In this document: positions 35,437 through 43,866 of the stretch, one piece after another
How the letters are laid out: every line of letters starts with the position of its first letter
How positions within the stretch are numbered: the stretch's first letter is position 1
NCBI RefSeq assembly: GCF_016820585.1
Contig: NZ_JADHDX010000002.1
Location: forward strand, 325,818-389,817
Reading direction: 5' to 3'
From: Arthrobacter beigongshangensis
Lineage (GTDB): Bacteria > Bacillota > Bacilli > Bacillales_A > Planococcaceae
DNA: 64,000 bases
Program-made: the position numbers and the translations under genes
The notes under the pieces: model-generated
Told to the model about the DNA's origin: nothing
Database searches by the model: none
What the model saw: only the letters and a program-made list of their open reading frames with translations

Positions 35437-36228
35437 ATGGTTATTGTTTCAAAGCATCAAGAGCCAATTTTAGACAAGGAGCAACTGAATGCGGATATTG
35501 CGAAATTTCCGCAAGTGCATCCGGTTACGGCAGATATGAAAATTGAACATAGCGGGGTATCTAGACTCGTTATGATCGACCGGTATTCGTTCAAGGATAC
35601 GGCGAAAAAAACGCTTAAAGTTGGTGATTTTGTCGTTCTGACGGTGAAAGAGGATCCGAAATTTCCAGCACGTGGACTTGGATTTATTACAGCGATTGAT
35701 GCCAAGAATGGCAAGGCGGATATTTGGATTGAAAAAGAATTCCGTTCGGCAATTGATAATCCAGAAGAACAGGAAAAAGGCATCGTAACTCGACCAGTTG
35801 ATGTGATTGAGAAGCCACTAGAGGTGTTTTATGAGCAAATTGCCAAGCGTAATGCAACGGGGCTTGCTTCTGTTGAAACGACGGAGGACAAGCGTAAGCA
35901 GTCGTTTGATCGCTTTTACGACCAGTTATCTGATTTGAACTTCATCCCGGCTGGACGTGTGCTGTACGGGGCTGGATCGGATACGGAAGTAACATTTTTC
36001 AACTGTTATGTAATGCCATTTGTAGCAGACTCGCGCGAAGGAATTTCAGATCATCGTAAACAGGTGATGGAGATTATGAGCCGAGGCGGCGGGGTTGGAA
36101 CGAATGGTTCGACATTACGACCACGCAACACATTAGCACGCGGTGTAAATGGCAAATCGTCCGGATCGGTATCATGGCTCGACGACATTGCGAAATTAAC
36201 ACATCTTGTGGAACAAGGTGGATCCCGT
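35437..36228 (+). CDS. nrdJ: B12-dependent ribonucleotide reductase NrdJ, exon 1
   Basis: Class II (adenosylcobalamin) ribonucleotide reductase, reducing ribonucleotides to deoxyribonucleotides without oxygen dependence. The gene has three exons (792, 651 and 1119 bp, each a multiple of three), together encoding 853 residues, normal for the family. Exon 1 gives residues 1-264 and ends GGSR; the reading frame would stop three bases later at a TAA inside the intron. Visible motifs: FNCYVMPFVADSREGI and GGGVGTNGSTLRPR. AAAGGAGGG precedes the ATG. An NrdR box lies upstream. Joining at 36228/37398 restores the conserved GGSRRGAQMIM. Confidence 0.93.
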
Positions 36229-37397
36229 TAACTTTACACGGCGGGATTAAAATCCTGTGAATTGCTGGAACACCCTGAGAGCCTTATTTACCACAACGTG
36301 ACTGGTGACAGTGAGCGTGAGGGTTTGAAAAAAATAAGGATTGGGCAATCAGCAGCGAAGGGTCTTCGGAAACGAAGATCAACGTTCAACGACTATTGAA
36401 ACTTCCTAAAGCTTCATAAAAAGTATTCATGCGAATGGATGGTGGATAATTTGGATGCAATGGAAGGAGTAAACCATAACAATCGGAGACGACGTTATGG
36501 GGCGCGGGACAAAGATGAATTAATAAATACGATTATTAAACTTCATGAAGAAGGTTACAGTCAGGTTGCAATAGCTAAAAAACTTGATATATCTCGCGGG
36601 ACGATTTTACGTTGGAATAAAGAATTGCAATTTTTCCAACCAAGAACTCCTGGAGAAGCCGGGAAATTGAAAAATAAGATTTATAATTATGATGAAGACT
36701 ATTTTCAAGAAATGAAAACGGCGAATCAAGCTTATTTAGCAGGATATATTCTGGGGGATGGAACAATAGTTGATAGAGTGAAATCCAAAAGAATAGTATT
36801 GTGTCTGGCTGAAAAAGATCGGCAACTGTTGCAAGATATTGCTTGTGAACTTAGAATGAGCGATGCAATCAAATTCCGGAAGAAAAGCGCTCCAAATGAG
36901 CAAAATAAATATTCATTGGTAATTAATTCAACGAAAATGGCCGATGATCTCATAAAACTTGGGATCACTCCTAACAAGACTGGAAAAGAAAGATTCATTA
37001 ATTTTGATAACAAGGAAGTTCAATGGGCTTTTTTGAGAGGTTTTTTTGATGCGGATGGTCATATCAGGGTATTCCGACAAAATGGATATTTAAAAGCTCG
37101 AATGGGTTTTACGGGCAACCGTGAAATGCTTCTTGATATTTTGGCTTTTTTAAGAATGCAGGGTTTCGCTGAAGGTGTTAAGTCTATTACAGAGAAACAA
37201 GGTTGTTTTGATTTATACATCGGTAGCATTAAACAGTTGAGAGAAATTTATTACCTTCTTTATCAACATGGAGATATTAAATTAAATCGTAAATATGAAA
37301 TATTTTCATCTTTGATGAGATAGTCTGATCTCATGTGAAAGCATGAGAGTTGGGCAGAAATGACCCAACCCTCTTGAGTAGAGAGAGTAACAATTAG
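36229..37397 (+). mobile_element. Group I intron 1 in nrdJ, with homing endonuclease gene
   Basis: Intron of 1169 bp. P1 is perfect: exon bases 36222-36228 (ATCCCGT) pair with 36241-36247 (GCGGGAT), with the U-G wobble at the splice site. P10 pairs 36237-36240 (CACG) with the first exon 2 bases CGTG. The intron ends in G (37397). Core elements resemble group IA: GGGCAATCAGCAGC (Q, 36343 on), a GAAA-capped hairpin (36362-36380), GTTCAACGACTA (R, ending 36395) and TAGTC (S, 37321-37325), which pairs with GACTA as P7. The endonuclease gene sits in P8. Confidence 0.9.
36439..37323 (+). CDS. HTH-LAGLIDADG homing endonuclease inside nrdJ intron 1
   Basis: Protein of 294 residues. An N-terminal helix-turn-helix (YSQVAIAKKLDISRGTILRW, about 38-57) precedes two LAGLIDADG motifs, AYLAGYILGDGTI (about 99-111) and AFLRGFFDADGHI (about 198-210). 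The catalytic Asp is present in both, so a monomeric double-motif enzyme is expected. It would cut intronless nrdJ alleles near the exon 1/exon 2 junction and spread the intron. Its stop codon TAG is shared with the intron S element (P7). No clear ribosome site was seen; GTG or TTG starts a few codons later are possible. Confidence 0.88.
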   Translation: MVDNLDAMEGVNHNNRRRRYGARDKDELINTIIKLHEEGYSQVAIAKKLDISRGTILRWNKELQFFQPRTPGEAGKLKNKIYNYDEDYFQEMKTANQAYLAGYILGDGTIVDRVKSKRIVLCLAEKDRQLLQDIACELRMSDAIKFRKKSAPNEQNKYSLVINSTKMADDLIKLGITPNKTGKERFINFDNKEVQWAFLRGFFDADGHIRVFRQNGYLKARMGFTGNREMLLDILAFLRMQGFAEGVKSITEKQGCFDLYIGSIKQLREIYYLLYQHGDIKLNRKYEIFSSLMR

Positions 37398-38048
37398 CGT
37401 GGAGCACAAATGATTATGTTGGCGGATTGGCACCCTGACATTTACGAATTTATCATCTCGAAAATGCAGAATCCTCGGATTCTTCGTTACCTTCTAGAAC
37501 ATACAGAAGACGAGCTGATTAAAAAACTCGCCAGTGAAAAACTGAAATTTAAACCGTTAACTGTACAAGAAGAAGCGATGTACCAAGGTTTATTGAATTA
37601 CCGGGCAATACCGGGTATGGGCGGCTTTAACGAGGCAATCATGCGAGATGCTGAAACGAAATTACGCGATGGTGGGACGTATTCAGTACACAATTCGGAA
37701 TTCCTCACAGGCGCAAATATTTCTGTCACGTTAACGGATGACTTTATGAAAGCTGTCGAACAGGATGCAGATTACGAGCTCCGATTCCCAGCAGTTGAGA
37801 AGTATTCGCCAGAAGAAATGATAGCTTACAACGAAGAGTGGCATAAAGTTGGGGATGTTCGTGAATGGGAGCGTCAAGGATACGCTGTACGCGTCTACCG
37901 GACTATCAAAGCACGTGCGCTCTGGGATTTGATTAATATTTGTGCAACGTATTCTGCGGAACCAGGCATTTTCTTCATTGACAATGCCAACAACGAAACA
38001 AATGCGAAAGCATACGGCCAGCAAGTCGTAGCAACAAACCCGTGTGGT
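37398..38048 (+). CDS. nrdJ: NrdJ exon 2
   Basis: Encodes residues 265-481 of NrdJ, from RGAQMIMLADWHPDIYEF to the active-site finger-loop motif ATNPCG. Reading on past 38048 gives a non-homologous tail and a stop at 38079-38081. Joining 38048 to 38324 restores NPCGEQPLAPYSVCNL, the conserved catalytic cysteine region. The exon is in frame with both neighbours. Confidence 0.92.
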
Positions 38049-38323
38049 GGACTTCGCCTCACGTTAAAAATTGCGGGATGAAGCGGGGAAGCTGAGAAAT
38101 AGTATAATTAATTATACTTGCCAATCCGAACCGAAGGCTGAAGGTAAAGCTTTAGTCAGGGGCAACGCATACCTGGTGATCCTGTTTTCGTTAGTTAGAA
38201 AACAGACTATAATCCAGGCACGAGACCGCAACACTGTTAAATGCAGTGAAAATGTATGCTGAACTTACAGGAAAATGAACTGTAAGAACTAGGGGATAAA
38301 AAGCCTTTAGGATAACAATTTTG
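38049..38323 (+). ncRNA. Group I-like intron 2 in nrdJ, 275 nt, no ORF
   Basis: Exon bases 38041-38048 (CGTGTGGT) pair with 38056-38063 (GCCTCACG) as P1, with one mismatch and the U-G wobble at the splice site. P10 pairs TTC (38053-38055) with GAA at the start of exon 3. The intron ends in G. It has the P-element-like TTGCGGGA (38071 on) and hairpins at 38172-38218, 38232-38248 and 38264-38286. P7 and P3 were not assigned by eye, so the subgroup is open. There is no room for an endonuclease gene. Confidence 0.78.
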
Positions 38324-39442
38324 GAACAACCATTAGCACCTTATTCGGTTTGTAACCTTGCTGCTGTAAATCTTGCTGAGTTCGCTGACAAAGAAACAAA
38401 AACGGTGAACTATGAAAAATTGAAGGAAACGGTACGGGTTGGTGTTCGCATGCAGGACAATGTTATCGACGCCACGCCTTATTTCCTTGAAGATAATAAA
38501 GTACAAGCCCTCGGCGAACGTCGTGTCGGACTCGGTGTAATGGGTCTTGCTGACTTACTCATTTATTGTGAAAAAGAATACGGTTCAGTAGAAGGTAACG
38601 AACTCGTAGATAATGTATTCGAGGCAATTGCCACAACCGCATACCGTGAATCCGTCGAGCTTGCAAAAGAAAAAGGGAGCTTCCCATTCCTCATCGGTAA
38701 ATCAGATGAAGAAACTGCAGCTCTCCGTAATGCATTCATCAACACAGGCTTTATGAAAAAAATGCCGGAAGATATCCGTCAGTCGATTTTGGAGTTTGGT
38801 ATCAGAAATTCCCATTTATTAACAGTTGCGCCAACGGGGTCCACTGGAACAATGGTTGGAGTTTCTACCGGGTTAGAACCATATTTTTCCTTTACTTATT
38901 ATCGCAGTGGACGCCTTGGGAAATTCATCGAGGTGAAAGCGAATATTGTAGAGGAATATTTACAACGCAATCCCGAAGCAGATCCGGACAACTTGCCGGA
39001 ATGGTTTATTTCATCAATGAGCCTAGCACCGGAAGCACATGCGGATGTCCAGTGTATTATCCAACGCTGGATTGACAGCTCAATTTCCAAGACAGTTAAT
39101 GCACCACGCGGTTATACAGTCGAGCAGGTTGAAAGCGTCTATGAGCGTCTGTATAAAGGCGGAGCAAAGGGTGGTACTGTTTATGTTGATGGTAGCCGTG
39201 ATTCCCAGGTCTTGACGCTGAAGGCGGAAGAAAATGACATGGAATCAAATTATGTAGAAGAAGTTGTTGAACAGCCGAAAGTTGTACTGGTCAACACGAT
39301 TCAAGATTTACGATCAACCAACGTCACAATCGGCTCCGAAGTCGGCGATACATGCCCGGTTTGCCGTCAAGGAACCGTCGAAGAAATGGGCGGCTGTAAT
39401 ACTTGTACAAACTGTAATGCACAATTGAAATGTGGGCTATAA
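38324..39442 (+). CDS. nrdJ: NrdJ exon 3
   Basis: Encodes residues 482-853 and the stop, beginning EQPLAPYSVCNLAAVNLAEF. It contains the second half of the reductase barrel (LLTVAPTGSTGTMVGVSTG) and a C-terminal metal-binding tail with four Cys-x-x-Cys type pairs (TCPVCRQG and NTCTNCNAQLKCG). This tail is typical of bacterial NrdJ and helps re-reduce the active site. A terminator follows at once. Confidence 0.93.
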   Translation, partial: EQPLAPYSVCNLAAVNLAEFADKETKTVNYEKLKETVRVGVRMQDNVIDATPYFLEDNKVQALGERRVGLGVMGLADLLIYCEKEYGSVEGNELVDNVFEAIATTAYRESVELAKEKGSFPFLIGKSDEETAALRNAFINTGFMKKMPEDIRQSILEFGIRNSHLLTVAPTGSTGTMVGVSTGLEPYFSFTYYRSGRLGKFIEVKANIVEEYLQRNPEADPDNLPEWFISSMSLAPEAHADVQCIIQRWIDSSISKTVNAPRGYTVEQVESVYERLYKGGAKGGTVYVDGSRDSQVLTLKAEENDMESNYVEEVVEQPKVVLVNTIQDLRSTNVTIGSEVGDTCPVCRQGTVEEMGGCNTCTNCNAQLKCGL

Positions 39443-39448
39443 GTAAAT

Positions 39449-39487
39449 AAAAACGGAAGGTGCCACTACTGGGCGCCTTCCGTTTTA
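39449..39487. terminator. Bidirectional terminator after nrdJ
   Basis: AAAACGGAAGG and CCTTCCGTTTT with an inner GCC/GGC form the stem, between nrdJ and the convergent yqhQ gene. Confidence 0.85.
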
Positions 39488-40474
39488 TTAATTAATAGCT
39501 ATCGTATCAGCAGTAGGGGGTGTATCGACTTTCGCAGTAACCTCCAACACTTCAACGCCATGCTCCTCAATTTCTAATAATTTCTCAAAGGATGCAATCG
39601 CCACTTCGACCTGCTGATTATCGGGCTCTTTTGTTGTAAGTAGCTGCAGCCATAGTCCTGGGTAGCCTAAATATTTTAATACAGGGATATTACGCATTGC
39701 ATTTGTGACTTGTAAAACTTCAAAAGAAATACCAAGAACGACTGGGATCAGAAGAATCCGGTTGACGATACGTAACCAGAGCGGATCCGTTGGGACAAGG
39801 AAATAGATGAACATGCCAACAATAACTGTAAAAAGGATGAAGCTACTACCACAGCGGAAATGCAGCCTTGATTGTGCTTGCACATTGTCAACTGTCAGCG
39901 GTAAATTATTTTCATAGGCATTGATAACCTTATGTTCAGCACCGTGGTATTGAAAGACTCGCTTAATGAGTGGAGTCAATGAAATCAGTGAGATATACGT
40001 TAGCAATAAGATAAGCTTGAACAGGCTTTCAAGCAAAATTTGAGCAGGTTTTCCAGGTGCTATAAATTGTAACATTTCTGCTAGGAAAACCGGGACGAGT
40101 GTGAAGACAAATTTACCGAACAAGAACGATAACACACCGACCACAGCTACGCCAAGCACCATTGCGATTTTGGACGTTTCTTGGGGCTGCTCTACTTCCT
40201 CACCAGGCATCACATCGTAACGATCACTGGAAAATGTCAAATGACGTGAGCCGATTCCTGCCGATTCAATTAAAGCAATAATACCCCTAACGAATGGGAT
40301 TTTCTTTAATTTCATACGTGTCGAATTCTTTTCTTTAGGTAGATGATAATAATCGATTGAATCATCTTTACGTCTAATCGCCGTCACGGTATGATCTTTA
40401 CTAGCGAACATAACCCCTTCAACGAGCGCTTGGCCTCCGTAAGTAGGAGCTTGTTGTTCTTTTTCCATAGTCAT
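39488..40474 (-). CDS. yqhQ: DUF1385 membrane protein YqhQ
   Basis: Protein of about 328 residues with an N-terminal conserved segment (YGGQALVEGVMF) and four to five membrane helices. The family motif YHGAEHKVINAYE lies near the middle, followed by RCGSSFI. The start is unsure (ATG at 40474 or 40468, GTG at 40480), and the ribosome site is weak. YqhQ/DUF1385 is of unknown function. It is divergent from yqhR. Confidence 0.88.
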   Translation of the reverse strand: MTMEKEQQAPTYGGQALVEGVMFASKDHTVTAIRRKDDSIDYYHLPKEKNSTRMKLKKIPFVRGIIALIESAGIGSRHLTFSSDRYDVMPGEEVEQPQETSKIAMVLGVAVVGVLSFLFGKFVFTLVPVFLAEMLQFIAPGKPAQILLESLFKLILLLTYISLISLTPLIKRVFQYHGAEHKVINAYENNLPLTVDNVQAQSRLHFRCGSSFILFTVIVGMFIYFLVPTDPLWLRIVNRILLIPVVLGISFEVLQVTNAMRNIPVLKYLGYPGLWLQLLTTKEPDNQQVEVAIASFEKLLEIEEHGVEVLEVTAKVDTPPTADTIAIN

Positions 40475-40599
40475 TCCCACACTTTCTTTTGTCTCAACTA
40501 CAATCTATTTTACTATTGTACTAAAAAACAGCCGCACACTCCACAATTGATGTTTAAAAAAAAGAGAACGATCCAACACTTTGGGCAGGAGGGATTTCT

Positions 40600-41028
40600 A
40601 TGTTGAATAAAACCTTACTGTGGACTGCTTTTTTTAGTGCATTATTCACGGCATTGTCATTGAAGTTTTTACATCTATTTAATTTCATTAGCTGGTCACC
40701 TGTCGCGTGGGTGAATAAGGGAATACCATTTGCAACGGGCTCAATCGTCTTCGAATGGCTGTTTCTTTTTGTTTTGCTGTTAGTCGTGTTTGCTCTTTTG
40801 TACATTGCTGTTTCATTTACTACTTCTATTCCCCCATCCATAACTTCGCTGATGATTGCTATTTTAACTGTTTTCGCAATTGAATGGACAATCGGTTCAC
40901 CTAAAACGCCGTTCGATGCAATTCAGTCTGTGTCTATCCCATTTCTCGCAATTATCGCCATTGTGCTACGATTTCTCACAGGAACGGCCGTATTTATGAA
41001 GAAACTTTCAGAGGAAAGTGTGAAATGA
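40600..41028 (+). CDS. yqhR: Membrane protein YqhR
   Basis: Protein of 142 residues with four hydrophobic segments and little soluble sequence. Position between yqhQ and aroQ, size and topology match YqhR of B. subtilis, whose function is unknown. AGGAGGG lies eight bases before the ATG. It is followed by aroQ after 61 bp. Confidence 0.72.
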   Translation: MLNKTLLWTAFFSALFTALSLKFLHLFNFISWSPVAWVNKGIPFATGSIVFEWLFLFVLLLVVFALLYIAVSFTTSIPPSITSLMIAILTVFAIEWTIGSPKTPFDAIQSVSIPFLAIIAIVLRFLTGTAVFMKKLSEESVK

Positions 41029-41089
41029 GTTGCTAGACAACCGCGATATGATAAAATAGGAAAGAAAAAGATGAGGGGAATGGTATGGG

Positions 41090-41530
41090 GTGAAATTACT
41101 GATTCTGAACGGACCCAATTTAAACAGGCTTGGAAAAAGGGAACCGGGTATTTATGGGGCGGAAACGTTGGAGGATGTTGAGCGTAAATTAGAAGACGCT
41201 GCAGCTGAATATGGAGTGGAGCTAACATTTTTCCAATCGAACGTCGAAGGAGCTTTAATCGACAAAATCCATGATGCAGAAGACATAGGTCTCGATGGTA
41301 TCGTCTTCAATCCAGGAGCCTTTACGCATTATAGTATAGCGTTGCGTGATGCGGTTGCTTCAATTCAAGTACCTGTTATCGAAATCCATATTTCGAACAT
41401 ACATAGCCGTGAATCGTTTAGACAGACGTCTGTCATTGCGCCAGTCTGCGTAGGTCAGCTGTCGGGATTCGGTACAGACGGATATATACTCGCCATCCAA
41501 GCTTTTCTCCTCCGAGGAAAAGGGGTATGA
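41090..41530 (+). CDS. aroQ: 3-dehydroquinate dehydratase, type II
   Basis: Third step of the shikimate pathway, dehydrating 3-dehydroquinate. The 146-residue protein has the type II signature LLILNGPNLNRLGKREPGIYG, including the catalytic tyrosine, then FNPGAFTHYS, EIHISNIHSRE and a catalytic histidine region. The start is a GTG (41090) after GGGGAATGG. The peptidase gene starts four bases after the stop, as in B. subtilis yqhS-yqhT. Confidence 0.95.
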   Translation: MKLLILNGPNLNRLGKREPGIYGAETLEDVERKLEDAAAEYGVELTFFQSNVEGALIDKIHDAEDIGLDGIVFNPGAFTHYSIALRDAVASIQVPVIEIHISNIHSRESFRQTSVIAPVCVGQLSGFGTDGYILAIQAFLLRGKGV

Positions 41531-41534
41531 CAGG

Positions 41535-42593
41535 ATGAAACTAGTAAAATTACGGGAATTACTGAAAGAACAAGAGCTTGATGCGCTACTTGTTACGAAC
41601 CCGTACAATCGCCGCTATATGACAGGGTTTACAGGAACAGCAGGACTTGCACTAATTTCGTCTGACGATGCTGTGTTCATCACAGATTTCCGTTATACGG
41701 AACAGGCCGAAAAAGAAATCGAAGGCTTCCGTATTGTCCAACATACGAAAACAATTATCGAAGAAGTTGCTACACAAGCTGAAAATATGGGGCTTCAAAC
41801 AATCGGTTTTGAAAAAGATGATTTGACATTTGGGCTATACGAGTTATACAATGCACAAGTTAAAGCTACGTTAAAACCAGTGTCGGGTCTTGTTGAGAAA
41901 CTACGTATGGTGAAAACAGAAGATGAATTGGTAGTTTTGAGAAAGGCTGCCAAAATTGCTGATGATGCATTCACACATATTTGTACATTCATCAAACCTG
42001 GCGTAACAGAACTCGAAGTATCCAATGAGTTGGAATTTGCGATGCGTAAACAAGGAGCAACGTCTTCATCGTTCTCCATTATCGTGGCATCCGGCTTACG
42101 TGGCGCGCTTCCGCATGGCGTGGCGACGGACAAGGTGATTGAATCGGGTGATCTTGTGACGCTTGACTTTGGTGCTTTGTATGAGGGTTATATTTCAGAC
42201 ATCACGCGTACGGTTGCTGTTGGGGAACCTTCAGACAAACTAAAAGAAATTTACGCAGTGACTCTTGCAGCACAAGAATTAGCTTTAGAAAAAATTAAAC
42301 CAGGTATGACAGGCATTGAAGCAGATGCCATTGCACGTGATTATATTGCTTCAAAGGGCTATGGCGAAGCTTTTGGTCATTCTACTGGCCATGGTATCGG
42401 TCTAGAGGTGCATGAAGGACCTGGACTGTCCTTCCGTTCAGAAACTGTGCTTGTGCCTAATATGGCTGTTACAGTTGAGCCGGGGATCTATCTTCCGGGT
42501 ATAGGCGGCGTACGCATCGAAGACGATATCATTATGACCGAAGACGGCAACGTGCGCCTAACACATTCAACAAAAGAACTACTTATATTATAA
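41535..42593 (+). CDS. yqhT: Xaa-Pro peptidase (YqhT-like, M24B)
   Basis: Metallopeptidase of 352 residues, cleaving peptides with proline at the second position. An N-terminal creatinase-like domain ([13 protein letters not shown]) is followed by the pita-bread domain with the metal ligands in [41 protein letters not shown] and GVRIEDD. The close spacing to aroQ and to efp suggests one transcript; EF-P depends on proline motifs, but no direct link is known. Confidence 0.93.
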   Translation: MKLVKLRELLKEQELDALLVTNPYNRRYMTGFTGTAGLALISSDDAVFITDFRYTEQAEKEIEGFRIVQHTKTIIEEVATQAENMGLQTIGFEKDDLTFGLYELYNAQVKATLKPVSGLVEKLRMVKTEDELVVLRKAAKIADDAFTHICTFIKPGVTELEVSNELEFAMRKQGATSSSFSIIVASGLRGALPHGVATDKVIESGDLVTLDFGALYEGYISDITRTVAVGEPSDKLKEIYAVTLAAQELALEKIKPGMTGIEADAIARDYIASKGYGEAFGHSTGHGIGLEVHEGPGLSFRSETVLVPNMAVTVEPGIYLPGIGGVRIEDDIIMTEDGNVRLTHSTKELLIL

Positions 42594-42615
42594 TCTAATA
42601 AATGGAGGAATCATC

Positions 42616-43173
42616 ATGATTTCAGTAAACGATTTTAAAACAGGCTTAACAATAGAAGTAGACGGTGACATTTGGCGCGTAATGGATTTCCAACACGTTA
42701 AACCAGGTAAAGGTGCAGCGTTCGTTCGTTCAAAACTGCGCAATCTTCGTACAGGTAACGTCAATGAAAAAACGTTCCGTGCAGGAGAAAAAGTAGGAAA
42801 AGCACAAATCGATAACAAACGTATGCAGTATTTATATGCAAACGGAGACGATCATGTTTTCATGGACAACGAATCATATGAGCAAATCGAATTACCTGCA
42901 AAACAAATTGAAGAAGAGCTGAAATTCCTGAAAGAGAACATGGAAGTCCATGTTATTCAATATAAAGAAGAAATTCTTGGTGTTGAATTACCAGTAACGG
43001 TTGTCCTTGAAGTTGCAGAAACAGAGCCGGGCATTAAAGGTGATACAGCAAGCGGTGGTTCAAAACCTGCTAAACTTGAAACAGGTTTAATTGTTCAAGT
43101 GCCGTTCTTTGTTAATATTGGAGACAAACTAATCATCAACACAGAAGAATCTGAATACGTTTCACGCGCATAA
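42616..43173 (+). CDS. efp: Translation elongation factor P
   Basis: Elongation factor P of 185 residues, relieving ribosome stalling at polyproline. It has the three-beta-barrel layout, beginning [18 protein letters not shown]. The modification loop reads [10 protein letters not shown], with Lys at the modified position. The end [19 protein letters not shown] is conserved. AATGGAGGA precedes the ATG. In B. subtilis the spoIIIA operon follows directly, as here. Confidence 0.96.
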   Translation: MISVNDFKTGLTIEVDGDIWRVMDFQHVKPGKGAAFVRSKLRNLRTGNVNEKTFRAGEKVGKAQIDNKRMQYLYANGDDHVFMDNESYEQIELPAKQIEEELKFLKENMEVHVIQYKEEILGVELPVTVVLEVAETEPGIKGDTASGGSKPAKLETGLIVQVPFFVNIGDKLIINTEESEYVSRA

Positions 43174-43187
43174 TCTACATGAATCGG

Positions 43188-43230
43188 AAAACATCCTGCT
43201 CCCCATCTGGGAAGTAGGATGTTTTTTTTC
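43188..43230 (+). terminator. Terminator after efp
   Basis: ACATCCTGCT and AGTAGGATGT arms with a CCC/GGG inner part, followed by eight T. Confidence 0.85.
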
Positions 43231-43245
43231 ATATGTTTACTCAGT

Positions 43246-43253
43246 CATACATA
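43246..43253 (+). promoter_or_regulatory. Possible sigma-E -10 element before spoIIIAC
   Basis: CATACATA resembles the sigma-E -10 consensus CATACAnT and lies 27 bp before the spoIIIAC start. A -35 at the right distance is not clear. Sigma-E control would be expected for spoIIIA genes. Confidence 0.3.
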
Positions 43254-43279
43254 GGATAAAGCAATGGGGGGAACGCCGG

Positions 43280-43489
43280 ATGGAATTGAGTGATTTACTA
43301 CGTGTCGCCGGTATCGGGCTAGTTATCGGATTACTACATGTTTTTTTTGAACAGACCGGCAAAAAGGAATTCTCCTATTTCCTTTTTTTTATAGCCTACA
43401 TTTATATTACTGCGGAAATGCTGCGCTTTCTTAAAATCTTCTTCACGGAAATCATGGAATTTTTCCAATGGTTGTCGATGTCAGTGTAA
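43280..43489 (+). CDS. spoIIIAC: Stage III sporulation protein SpoIIIAC
   Basis: Small membrane protein of 69 residues with two hydrophobic helices, beginning MELSDLLRVAGIGLVIGLLHV. It matches SpoIIIAC in size and in the GIGLVIGLL type helix. In B. subtilis it is part of the mother-cell SpoIIIA channel that feeds the forespore. Here it is the first gene of the operon: spoIIIAA and spoIIIAB, which should come before it, are missing. GGGGGGAA precedes the ATG, and it overlaps spoIIIAD. Confidence 0.85.
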   Translation: MELSDLLRVAGIGLVIGLLHVFFEQTGKKEFSYFLFFIAYIYITAEMLRFLKIFFTEIMEFFQWLSMSV

Positions 43490-43866
43490 TGTTCATTCTA
43501 ATCCAAACGATTGCAGTCTTTCTAATACTTTTAGTCATCGCATTTGCTGTCCCTACATTGAATCCGCTGTTGTATGTAGCTATCTTTCTCTTTTATTTGC
43601 TGTATGTACTAAGCACCATCGTTTTTCCGTTTGGTCGAACATTTTCAACCATTTTCGAAGCGTTACCAGATCCTTTCGCTAAGTTGTTGATTGGTAGCGC
43701 CATTTTGTTCTATGTCTCCGAGCTGATAGCGGAGCATATCTCGGATGCGGGTTACGGCTCACTTGCGTCACTCACTCACTTTATTGTGAAAATTTTCATT
43801 CTAACATTGTGGATTAGTCAAACAACGAGACTCATTGAAATACTATCGACACTCATTACAAAATGA
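43468..43866 (+). CDS. spoIIIAD: Stage III sporulation protein SpoIIIAD
   Basis: Membrane protein of up to 132 residues with about four helices. Length and order are normal for SpoIIIAD. Its start overlaps the end of spoIIIAC, and its stop overlaps the start of spoIIIAE (ATGA). Whether a TTG at 43468 or a later codon is the start is unclear. Confidence 0.8.
   Translation: MVVDVSVMFILIQTIAVFLILLVIAFAVPTLNPLLYVAIFLFYLLYVLSTIVFPFGRTFSTIFEALPDPFAKLLIGSAILFYVSELIAEHISDAGYGSLASLTHFIVKIFILTLWISQTTRLIEILSTLITK

Noticed and set aside
36220..36240. Stop codon in nrdJ read as a frameshift or nonsense mutation
   Set aside because: The exon flanks rejoin exactly in frame and the insert has P1, P10 and a group I core, so an intron explains it better than a pseudogene.
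36229..37397. Intron 1 insert as an intein
   Set aside because: There are stop codons between the flanks and the endonuclease gene, and no intein splicing blocks; it is not one continuous reading frame.
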